DNA of 64,000 bases from a bacterium. Lineage in GTDB: Bacteria > Vulcanimicrobiota > Vulcanimicrobiia > Vulcanimicrobiales > Vulcanimicrobiaceae. The translations under genes were made by a program, and so were the position numbers. Under the pieces are notes generated by a model. The model was not told the origin of the DNA, did not search any database, and saw only the letters and a list, made by a program, of their open reading frames with translations. Shown here in pieces: positions 47,365-55,342 of this stretch. Where the stretch lies: positions 1 to 64,000 of the forward strand of contig JAJYCL010000007.1 of assembly GCA_021778415.1 (NCBI GenBank). The letters are read 5' to 3'. Positions within the stretch are counted from its first letter, which is position 1. Every line of letters begins with the position of its first letter.

Positions 47365-48068
47365 TATGTAATCGTCACGGGAATTCCAAATTTTTGCAAA
47401 AGAGCGGATACGTCATCATGCGATGCATCGTGGTTCACGATGATATCGATAATAGGACGAAGCGCGCGATAAACAATCTGCAGATACATTGCTACATCAT
47501 GTCCGCATCCTGAAACACAATATATTTGCGCATTGGGATCTTCAAAGGCCCTGAAGTGTGCGAGATGCGGCAAATCGTTTGTATCTCTATCTCCGAAAAA
47601 TATGAATCTTCGCGACCCATTACTTTTCGGGACATGATCAAATCGCCATGTTGCAATTTTTTCAATATGATCGCGAAAGCGAGGATCATAAATAAGCCCA
47701 TTAGGTCGCACGCTAAAAGTGGGAACAAAGGCAATCGTGGATTTTCGGGCGGCAAAAACGGTATCAAAGAGCAAAGCTCCATATCCGCCTGCGCTATTTC
47801 CGAGTAAATACGTCTGCCCTAACGGTAAGCGCGGGTCTAGGACAGTACGGATCGTTTCAAAGGTTTCATTAAACAACGATCGTGCTTTTTCAACCACGTA
47901 ATACACGTCGTGCGAGATCGACGCATCTGAAAGCGTGCCCGCAAACTCTTCACGCTGAATTCCGCCGAATCCTAAGGCGAAGCCGGCAAACGCGACGATC
48001 GCTTTATCATGCTCGGTCCCGGGTTCGAAGGTAATCCTAAGGCGCTCGTCCTCGAACAGCGTTTCCAT
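47364..48068 (-). CDS. alpha/beta-hydrolase-like protein linked to a sulfotransferase
   Basis: About 234 residues. YLLGNSAGGYGALLFD is a nucleophile elbow (GNSAGG) of the alpha/beta-hydrolase fold; FIFFGDRDTNDLP provides a likely acid and CVSGCGHDVAM a likely His. Such proteins occur beside capsule glycosyltransferases and sulfotransferases; the reaction is unknown. Start ATG at 48068 gives METLFEDERLRITFEPG, similar to family openings; a GTG at 48086 would add six residues. It is coupled to the sulfotransferase gene by TAATG and converges on the glycosyltransferase operon. Confidence 0.72.
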   Translation of the reverse strand: METLFEDERLRITFEPGTEHDKAIVAFAGFALGFGGIQREEFAGTLSDASISHDVYYVVEKARSLFNETFETIRTVLDPRLPLGQTYLLGNSAGGYGALLFDTVFAARKSTIAFVPTFSVRPNGLIYDPRFRDHIEKIATWRFDHVPKSNGSRRFIFFGDRDTNDLPHLAHFRAFEDPNAQIYCVSGCGHDVAMYLQIVYRALRPIIDIIVNHDASHDDVSALLQKFGIPVTIT

Positions 48069-48171
48069 CGCGCAATTTTTCGCCACGAGAGACCCATTCC
48101 CCTAACGGGCTTTCCTGCGTATTACGGAGAACGCATTCCGTGCTTATGCGTGAGACCTTTGTCACAGCTTT

Positions 48172-49629
48172 ATGACACAACAACGCTGGTATCGTTCTAG
48201 TTTAGCGCTCATCGGAGCGATAACGCTATTTCGGTTGGTCGTAGCGTCCCGGCTCCCAGTCAGCGATGATGAAGCCTACTACTGGACGTGGGCACAGCAC
48301 CTTGCATTTGGGTATGTGGACCATCCACCGCTCGTCGCATGGCTTATTTCCTTGGGAACCTTCGGTGGAATAGCGCACAGCTCGCTGTCGCTGCGCTGGC
48401 CGTCGATCCTTTGCGAAGCCGCTGCAGCTTTTGCCGCGAGCCGGGCGACGCGCGAATTACAAGGAAATGAGCGGGCGGCGTTTTTAACGGCATTTTTTTT
48501 CTCATTGCTCCCCGAGACCAGGCTGCTCATTGGGCAGGCGCTCCCTGATCCTCCATATCTTCTCGCCTGGTCCATGTCACTCTGGATCATGCTTCGGTTT
48601 GAGCGAACACGACAGCGCAACGATGCAGTTCTTCTTGGTCTAACACTTGGAGCAGCATTGCTCTCGCGCTTCTTTGGCTGGGCGCTCATTTTCGGCATTG
48701 CTTTCTATGCGCTCACACCGCAAAAGCGTTCCCTATGGAAAGACGGCTTGTGGCTTGCACTTCTCCTTGCACTCGGTTTTTACGTACCGAATATCGCCTG
48801 GAACGCTAGCCATCACTGGGCAAATTTCGCCTTCACCTTTCACGGCCGGCAAGCAATTCGGCACCTGGAGGTTTCACGACTATTCGCACTTTCTACGTTT
48901 CGCTATGCGATATTCGCTGTTGCGTTTTGGGGAGTAGCCTGGTGGGCGATCATCCGTCCGCGATTTACACTGCTCGCGTGGACGGCACTTCCGTTCACAA
49001 CATTTCTTATCGTTCTCGGCATGTTTCAACGCGTCGAGTCGTATTGGTTACTCGGCCCCTTTACATCGCTATGTATTGGGCTGGGCATTGCCGTGTCGCA
49101 ACTTCCAGTAGCAGCACGCAGAACATGCCTGGGAGTTTGGCTCCTGCTTGCCGTCGTGAGTGGATTTTTTATCTCCATAGCATCGCTGCCGCTGCCGGTC
49201 CAAGCACGTATCATGAGAAGCTCCGGTCATATCCTTGTCGGCTCAGTGGTCGACCGCTCGTATGCCTATAGCTCACTTGCACGCGCGCTCCGGCCCGCTA
49301 TCAATAATCGAGCGTTTCGTATCGTCGCACGGCCGTATGAAATTGCATCTCAGCTCCGGTATTTCGGTATACACGCGGATCTCACCGACGGAAGTCCCCA
49401 AGCACAACAGTTCGCAATGTGGCCGATTGTTGATACCGGCTCGACCTGCGAAATTCTTGTCACGTTTGCTCCTCACAGTATCGGATCGACAATCGGCCAA
49501 CATTCGCAAAAAACCGACCCCACGTCCCGGAACCAGCGACTGACCTACGACGTTGCCAACCAACAGGGCCTGGCGTTTAACGTTCGCACCTCGGATGCAG
49601 GACCTTGTCATGAAGGGATGCCCAAATGA
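48172..49629 (+). CDS. GT39-type membrane glycosyltransferase (ArnT/PMT-like)
   Basis: 485 residues with about ten to eleven membrane helices. The motif RLPVSDDEAYYWTWAQHLAFGYVDHPPLVAW after the first helix contains the catalytic acidic pair (DDE) and the GYxDHPPL signature of family 39 glycosyltransferases, which use polyprenyl-phosphate sugars outside the inner membrane. A soluble tail of about 110 residues follows. No clear ribosome site precedes ATG 48172. It is coupled to the MauE-like gene by ATGA. The acceptor is unknown; protein O-glycosylation or lipid decoration are both possible. Confidence 0.9.
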   Translation: MTQQRWYRSSLALIGAITLFRLVVASRLPVSDDEAYYWTWAQHLAFGYVDHPPLVAWLISLGTFGGIAHSSLSLRWPSILCEAAAAFAASRATRELQGNERAAFLTAFFFSLLPETRLLIGQALPDPPYLLAWSMSLWIMLRFERTRQRNDAVLLGLTLGAALLSRFFGWALIFGIAFYALTPQKRSLWKDGLWLALLLALGFYVPNIAWNASHHWANFAFTFHGRQAIRHLEVSRLFALSTFRYAIFAVAFWGVAWWAIIRPRFTLLAWTALPFTTFLIVLGMFQRVESYWLLGPFTSLCIGLGIAVSQLPVAARRTCLGVWLLLAVVSGFFISIASLPLPVQARIMRSSGHILVGSVVDRSYAYSSLARALRPAINNRAFRIVARPYEIASQLRYFGIHADLTDGSPQAQQFAMWPIVDTGSTCEILVTFAPHSIGSTIGQHSQKTDPTSRNQRLTYDVANQQGLAFNVRTSDAGPCHEGMPK

Positions 49630-50057
49630 TTACCACGATTGCCCGCGTCATTCTCGGTGGCATTCTTCTTATTTCCGGTGCCGAAAAAGTCGGACAGCCG
49701 GCCGCCCTGGCAGCATCGATAGCAAGCTTTCATCTTCTCGCTCCAAGCATCATCGTCGCCATTTCGATCATTTTGCCATATTTTGAAATGCTCGTTGGCC
49801 TCTACCTCGTGATCGGTCTCTTCACAAGAATTGCTTCATTCGTCGCTACCCTGCAATTTGTGATCTATGGGGCGGCAATCGCATCGGCAATCATTCGCAA
49901 GCTGCCTGCCGATTGCGACTGCTTCGGCCCAAATGATCACGCGGTCGCCGATTGGCCGCACGTAGCCTTTGATTTTGCGCTTGCAGCGATTGCCCTCATT
50001 ATCGCCATAAACGGTCCAAGCCCACTCTCGCTTGACAGGAGAATGCACCTCGAATGA
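49626..50057 (+). CDS. MauE/DoxX-family membrane redox protein
   Basis: 143 residues, four membrane helices. ADCDCFG is the cysteine motif of MauE, the membrane partner of methylamine dehydrogenase maturation, which feeds electrons to periplasmic disulfide chemistry. SGAEKVGQP is the first conserved block. No methylamine genes are present; this family is also common as the membrane half of thioredoxin-like pairs, as here with the next gene. ATGA overlaps on both sides bind it to the glycosyltransferase and to the TlpA-like gene. Confidence 0.85.
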   Translation: MITTIARVILGGILLISGAEKVGQPAALAASIASFHLLAPSIIVAISIILPYFEMLVGLYLVIGLFTRIASFVATLQFVIYGAAIASAIIRKLPADCDCFGPNDHAVADWPHVAFDFALAAIALIIAINGPSPLSLDRRMHLE

Positions 50058-50629
50058 CCCGACGATCCCTTACCGCTATCACCATTGGGCTAATCGCCGC
50101 CCTTGTCGTCGGTGGCCTCGTTTATAGTCGTTATTTTTCATCCGGGTCATTACAAACGGCATCGATCGCACCGCTTCGCGCACCGCTCGCCGTAGGCGAT
50201 TCTGCCCCGGCATTCACTGCGGCGACCACGGCTGGATTGTTTAACCTTGCAAAAGAAAAGCGCCCGATTTTCCTCGAGATTTTCGCCACGTGGTGCCCGC
50301 ATTGCCAGCGCGAAACAGCTGTCATCGATCATCTTTTCGCGAAGTATGGAAACCGGGTATCATTCATCGCGGTCGTCGGTAGCAATAAAGGCATGGACTA
50401 TAGCTCGCCCGAGTCGTCGCTGGATCTTCTCGCGTTTCAGCAACGTTTTGGCGTGACCTACCCTATCGCGACCTACGATCCAGCGCTAACCGTCGCGCAA
50501 CAGTACCTACAGGGCGGATTTCCAACCATCGTCCTTATCGGGCGAAATAAAAAAATTCTCTCGCTGGTAAGCGGCGAAATTCCCTACGCCGCCTTGGATA
50601 AAGCCCTGCAAACCGTCCTTTCTCCCTAA
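50054..50629 (+). CDS. TlpA-like thioredoxin-fold protein, membrane-anchored
   Basis: 191 residues. One N-terminal membrane helix (about 7-28), then a thioredoxin/AhpC-TSA fold with the active site in FATWCPHCQRE (CPHC) and the cis-Pro region GGFPTIVLIG. It probably works in the periplasm as a thiol:disulfide reductase or oxidase. It is coupled to the MauE-like gene, which likely supplies its electrons. The CPHC sequence is that of DsbA-type active sites in a TlpA-like frame. Confidence 0.88.
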   Translation: MTRRSLTAITIGLIAALVVGGLVYSRYFSSGSLQTASIAPLRAPLAVGDSAPAFTAATTAGLFNLAKEKRPIFLEIFATWCPHCQRETAVIDHLFAKYGNRVSFIAVVGSNKGMDYSSPESSLDLLAFQQRFGVTYPIATYDPALTVAQQYLQGGFPTIVLIGRNKKILSLVSGEIPYAALDKALQTVLSP

Positions 50630-50810
50630 GCGTCGCTCGGGAAGCCCGCGCCACCCGCCATTTCATAGTGCCCGAAATATGTAAAGCAATTGTGTGATAT
50701 TCCTTACCACGGTCCGGAAGGCATGGGCTGTTCGCAGTGCCAGCCAATATGCACACCGGGAAAGTGAGAGGACGCAAGATTGATTCTATGAGCCGTTCCA
50801 TCTGAGTCGT
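50630..50810. other. intergenic region before the BTAD regulator
   Basis: 181 bases. I see no clear promoter or terminator. A frame of 14 codons (50724-50768) reads MGCSQCQPICTPGK and stops; it has GGAAGG only one base upstream, too close for a good ribosome site. I list it as an observation, not a gene. Confidence 0.35.
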
Positions 50811-53678
50811 TTGGCAAACTATCGAGCAAAGTTGCGACTACTCGGTACCATCGCGATTGATGCCGGAAGTGGGGATCGACCGCTTCGCCTTCCGCGTCGC
50901 GCGGTGGAAGTGTTAGCGATGCTTGCCCTTAGCCGAGGAAAGCCCCTATCACGCTCGTACATTCACGAAACACTTTGGCCGGATTCATCGGATGACGATG
51001 GTCGCGCGAATCTACGTCGCCACCTTCATCTGCTTTCAAAGGCCCTCCCGTTTCACGACGATATTCCATGGATACTCTCCGACAAATCGTTCCTCTGGTG
51101 GAACCACGCATCGCCTTACGCAATCGACCTCTTCGATTTCGAGGATCTTCATGCCAGCGGTGATGCAAAATCGGCTCTGGAGCGCTATGGTGGCGATCTT
51201 CTTCCCGGCTCATTTTCCGGTTGGCTAGAGCCGCATCGAGCCCGCCTCCGTGATATGGCACTCGATCTGTTGCGGAAGCATTCACGCATTGCCGACGATA
51301 TTGAGGCGATTGCGGCAGCTGAGCGCGGATTAGATATCTACCCGTACGATGAACAACTCCTCGGCGAACTTATTAAGCGACGAGCCGCGAGCGGCGACCG
51401 CGCAGGAGCGCTTGCTCGATATCGCCAGTTTGAACGCCGTCTCCGCGACGAACTCGATGCCGCACCCGATTCCCAAACGGTCGCTTTGTTTGAATCGATC
51501 CTCAAAGGATCTGAGCTAAACGCTCAAATTGGGAATTTGCCCCCGCGGCCGAACACGAGCTTCATTGGTCGAGACGCCGATGTCGCCCTCGTTATTCGCT
51601 CTTTAGAGCGCGCTCGAATCGTTACGCTTCTTGGCCCGGGAGGAGTCGGAAAAACGCGACTTGCCCTTGAATCGGTTTGGCGATCGCCGGTGCTCTTCCC
51701 GGGTGGAACGTGGTTCATTGACCTTGAGAACATCGTCCGCGGCGAAGAGATTATCGAGCGAATCCGACGGGCCATAGGCGATACGTCGCCCCAAATTGAC
51801 TCTCTCTTAGCATTACGTGAACGGTTCAGCGGGAAACGGGCGCTCATCGTCCTTGATAATTGTGAGCATGTACTGAGTAATGTCGTTCGCTTTGTAGAAA
51901 AAATATTCAACGTCGAAGATATAACAATCCTCGCTACCAGTCGACGCCCGCTCACTCTGCCAAACGAAATCGTTATTCCGGTAAAGCCACTTTCCATTTC
52001 TGAACAGCCAAACGATGATTTGGAACCCATGCCGGACTCCTCGGCAATACGCCTCTTTGTGGATCGGGCGATTGCCGCCGGCGCTCATCTCGTTCTTAAT
52101 GATACAACAACGAAAATCATTGGGGATTTAACGGCAAAGCTCGATGGGCTTCCCTTAGCCATCGAACTAGCCGCATCGAGAGCAACGTTCTTAACGCTCG
52201 ATGAAATCGACCAACGGATTGCACAAACCCTCGATATTCCTCGGCACGCCCATTTTTCTTCAACGCGCCACGATACACTCCGCGCAACCGTCGGTTGGAG
52301 CGTGGATCTCCTATCACCCAAAAGCAAAGAACTTTTCGGACGACTTTCGGTGTTTTACGGGTCTTTCGATCTCGCCGCAATCGAGGCGGTCTGCGTAGGA
52401 GATTTGATCGAGGTTGAGGATGTCGTCGCTCTTCTTAGTGATCTTATCGAAGGATCGCTGATAACCGCTGATCGCCGATCCGAGCACGATGTCAGGTACC
52501 GAATGCTCAAAACTATCCGGCGGTATTCACTAGTCGTTGCGGCCGAAACACCAACCCTACACGCGTGGCACGCGCAGCATTATACGCTTCGCGCCACGGA
52601 AGCGGCTATACACCGTCAGCGACGATACCGCATGCGGCTCGACCATGATAATTTTATGGCGGCATTACGTTGGTATGAATCCATTGATGACATCAAGAAT
52701 ATTTCCGGCTTGACATTCGCCCTTGCTTGGTATTGGCGTCGCCATGGGCATGTGCGAGAGGGCACGGCGCTCGTGCAAAGTCTTCTTGAGAAATATTTTT
52801 CGCGAGCGACTGATGGCTCCAAAGGGGAGCTCGCACGATCGGCCGGTATTCTTGCCAACGCGTGCGGCGACTGGTCAGAAGCCCTGAAGTGGAATCAGCA
52901 GGCAGCGGAAGCGTTTACGTCATGCGGACGTCACCGCGATGCGGCAGAAGCTCGGATCGGCCTCATTCATTCACGGTCATCAACCGGCCAGCCGATTTCG
53001 GAGACCATCGCTCAATACAAACGTGAATATGACGAATTGCGAGATCTTGGCGAAGACGTCATCGCAGCGGAAACACTTGCAAATATCGGTGTCATGTCGA
53101 GTCTGTCCGGAGATCATGAATTAGCTCGAAAATATCTTGTTGATGCAGTCTCAATATGTAGGCGATATAACAGAATTGATAGCACAACGATCACGTTGCA
53201 ACAACTTTCATTAGTATATCGTGTTAGTGGCATGGCAGACGAATCGATGACGTGCGCTCGAGAAAGCCTTGACTTAGCCCGCAAGGCAAACGATACTCCG
53301 GCGGAATCGACTGGTCTTCGCATCATTGCCCAACTCCAAATTGATTTGGGTGAAATTTCGCACGCCCATGAAAACATTCGCGAAGCGCTTCTAAAAACCG
53401 ATATCACGTACGAGACGCTAAGTTCGGTTTACAGCGTCACGACTGCAGCGTATGTCTTAGCGGCCGAGAACCATTTTATTGAAAGTGCACGAACACTCGG
53501 GTTCGCTATGTATGTTCAGCGCGCATGGGGGATTAAGGACCAACCAATTCTTACCAAAAACGCCGATCTTATCGAAAAACTCCGTGCGCACATCGGGAAC
53601 GATCTTGAAAAACAGATAAGTTTCGGGGAGATCCTCTCATTGAGTTCAATCATTGCCATGCTCGGCACAAGAAATTAA
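50811..53678 (+). CDS. BTAD/NB-ARC transcriptional regulator (AfsR-like)
   Basis: 955 residues. Residues 1-95 are an OmpR-type winged helix (LRLLGTIAIDAG...RRAVEVLAMLALSRGKPLSR...LWPDSSDDDGRANLRRHLHLLSKAL), 100-235 the BTAD helical domain, 250-540 an NB-ARC ATPase with P-loop LLGPGGVGKTRLAL and Walker B RALIVLDNCEHV, and 600-955 TPR-like repeats. This is the AfsR/SARP architecture known best from actinobacteria; such proteins activate target promoters on binding ATP and a signal. The start is TTG at 50811; no better start is visible, and the reading matches the family start. It converges with the GGDEF-EAL gene with a four-base overlap. Confidence 0.9.
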   Translation: MANYRAKLRLLGTIAIDAGSGDRPLRLPRRAVEVLAMLALSRGKPLSRSYIHETLWPDSSDDDGRANLRRHLHLLSKALPFHDDIPWILSDKSFLWWNHASPYAIDLFDFEDLHASGDAKSALERYGGDLLPGSFSGWLEPHRARLRDMALDLLRKHSRIADDIEAIAAAERGLDIYPYDEQLLGELIKRRAASGDRAGALARYRQFERRLRDELDAAPDSQTVALFESILKGSELNAQIGNLPPRPNTSFIGRDADVALVIRSLERARIVTLLGPGGVGKTRLALESVWRSPVLFPGGTWFIDLENIVRGEEIIERIRRAIGDTSPQIDSLLALRERFSGKRALIVLDNCEHVLSNVVRFVEKIFNVEDITILATSRRPLTLPNEIVIPVKPLSISEQPNDDLEPMPDSSAIRLFVDRAIAAGAHLVLNDTTTKIIGDLTAKLDGLPLAIELAASRATFLTLDEIDQRIAQTLDIPRHAHFSSTRHDTLRATVGWSVDLLSPKSKELFGRLSVFYGSFDLAAIEAVCVGDLIEVEDVVALLSDLIEGSLITADRRSEHDVRYRMLKTIRRYSLVVAAETPTLHAWHAQHYTLRATEAAIHRQRRYRMRLDHDNFMAALRWYESIDDIKNISGLTFALAWYWRRHGHVREGTALVQSLLEKYFSRATDGSKGELARSAGILANACGDWSEALKWNQQAAEAFTSCGRHRDAAEARIGLIHSRSSTGQPISETIAQYKREYDELRDLGEDVIAAETLANIGVMSSLSGDHELARKYLVDAVSICRRYNRIDSTTITLQQLSLVYRVSGMADESMTCARESLDLARKANDTPAESTGLRIIAQLQIDLGEISHAHENIREALLKTDITYETLSSVYSVTTAAYVLAAENHFIESARTLGFAMYVQRAWGIKDQPILTKNADLIEKLRAHIGNDLEKQISFGEILSLSSIIAMLGTRN

Positions 53679-55342
53679 CTGCCCGTCCGCGTAACTCGTC
53701 CTCTTTCTCTGACAAGATCAACGAACGCATCAGGTTGCAGCGCCGGCGAATAGAGCCAACCTTGAAATGAGTGGCAGCCCATCTCCTTAAGTGCCTGGTA
53801 TTGGCCAGGCATTTCGACACCTTCAGCGGTTACTGAGAGTCCGAGTTCAGAAGCGATACTCACTATGGTATGAATAATCGACTTATCGTATCGATCCGTC
53901 TCTACCTCGGAAACAAACATTTGATCTATTTTCAAGGTATCGATTGGTAAGTGATGCACATAAGAGAGCGATGAATATTCGACACCGAAATCATCGAGTG
54001 CAATCGAAAGACCCATATCTTTAAGATTGCGAAGAGCACAGATTGCGTCGTCGCGGTTCGCCAGTAAAGTCCGCTCGGTCAGTTCGATACCGATTTTTGC
54101 CGGAGATACATTATGACGAAAGAGGCTTGAGCAAATGTCGGCCTCGAAATCTCGATGATGCACTTGCATCGGCGCGACATTAATCCAGACTTTACCATTG
54201 ATTCCAAGCATTCGCCAATTTCTAATTTGCGCACATACCTGATCGAAAACCCAGTTCCCTAAGATTCGAATGAGCGTCCCATTACCTTCAGCCTGCGGTA
54301 AAAAATCGCCAGGAAGTAGCAAACCCCGTTCAGGGTGATTCCAACGGAGCAATGCTTCCGAACCAATGATACAATTCGTGCGAAAGCTCCAAAGCGGTTG
54401 ATAGTATATGACCAACTCGGAATTTCGAATTGCCTGCTGCAGTTCAAGTTCCAAGGTGCAGGAATCAATCATCTCTTGCCGCGCCAACGGGGTTGTAAAT
54501 TCGAACGCTCCGCCGCCAGATTGTTTGACGTTATAGAGCGCGGCATCGACGCTTTGTAAGAGATCCTCAACATTCTCTCCATCACGAGGATATAAGGCGA
54601 TGCCACCGCTAAGTGAAAGAAAATATGACGAGCCAAGAATCGTAAATTGCTCGGAGAAAATTTTTCCAATGGCCTCGATATCGTCTTGTAATTCGAATTC
54701 CGAATGGACGTCAAAAATTACGACTAGAAACTCATCCGATCCGGAGCGCGCTGCAACGGCGTGATCTCCGGAAAACGCGTTGAGCCGCTTGGCAAGTTCC
54801 TCAAGAACAATGTCACCGGCTGTGTGGCCCATGCTATCGTTAACGAACCGAAAGCGATCGATATCAAGGAACATTAACGCAAATCCGCAACTTGGACGCT
54901 TTTCTATTTCATCCGCTAGCACATTCAATACGTTTCTGCGAGAAAGCAATCCGGTAAGCGAATCTCGGGAACCATGCTCATCAGGCAAATACTTCGTAGG
55001 CTGAGTATGGGCAACGGTTGCTAGCGAGGCAATAATACTACGAGGGCTCATGCCATTATCTTGATAGCGTCTCCGTTCGTTTACCAACACGACCGGAGCA
55101 TTCGTCGGCCTGAGCCTATAGGTTGTCGTGCATGCGTTCGAACTCGAGTAGTCCCTTTCTGGCGATCCAGCTAGGATTGCTCGATCTTCTTCCACAACGA
55201 ATTCCAGGAATCGATCCCAATCATCGAGACGTTCGTTCACACCGAGAAGCCTGGAAAGACCGCTCGATCCACGAAATGAGCCGGACTCGGGCTCGAACCA
55301 GTAGCAGGCGGCACGCGATTTATCCACCCCGCGTTTTATCAC
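53675..55342 (-). CDS. soluble PAS-GGDEF-EAL protein
   Basis: 555 residues. The first 110 residues look like a PAS-type region (ACYWFEPESGSFRGSSGLSRLLGV). The GGDEF domain has DSLTGLLSRRNVLNVLA and FMDIDRFRFVNDSMGHTAGD, but its active site reads RSGSDEF, with Ser in place of the second Gly. The EAL domain has EALLRW, ELTERTLL, DDFG(VEY), LKIDQMF and EGVE, so it may be an active c-di-GMP phosphodiesterase. No membrane segments are present. Start is GTG at 55342, overlapping the S53 stop by one base, so it is the last gene of the lipoprotein operon. Confidence 0.87.
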   Translation of the reverse strand: MIKRGVDKSRAACYWFEPESGSFRGSSGLSRLLGVNERLDDWDRFLEFVVEEDRAILAGSPERDYSSSNACTTTYRLRPTNAPVVLVNERRRYQDNGMSPRSIIASLATVAHTQPTKYLPDEHGSRDSLTGLLSRRNVLNVLADEIEKRPSCGFALMFLDIDRFRFVNDSMGHTAGDIVLEELAKRLNAFSGDHAVAARSGSDEFLVVIFDVHSEFELQDDIEAIGKIFSEQFTILGSSYFLSLSGGIALYPRDGENVEDLLQSVDAALYNVKQSGGGAFEFTTPLARQEMIDSCTLELELQQAIRNSELVIYYQPLWSFRTNCIIGSEALLRWNHPERGLLLPGDFLPQAEGNGTLIRILGNWVFDQVCAQIRNWRMLGINGKVWINVAPMQVHHRDFEADICSSLFRHNVSPAKIGIELTERTLLANRDDAICALRNLKDMGLSIALDDFGVEYSSLSYVHHLPIDTLKIDQMFVSEVETDRYDKSIIHTIVSIASELGLSVTAEGVEMPGQYQALKEMGCHSFQGWLYSPALQPDAFVDLVRERGRVTRTGS

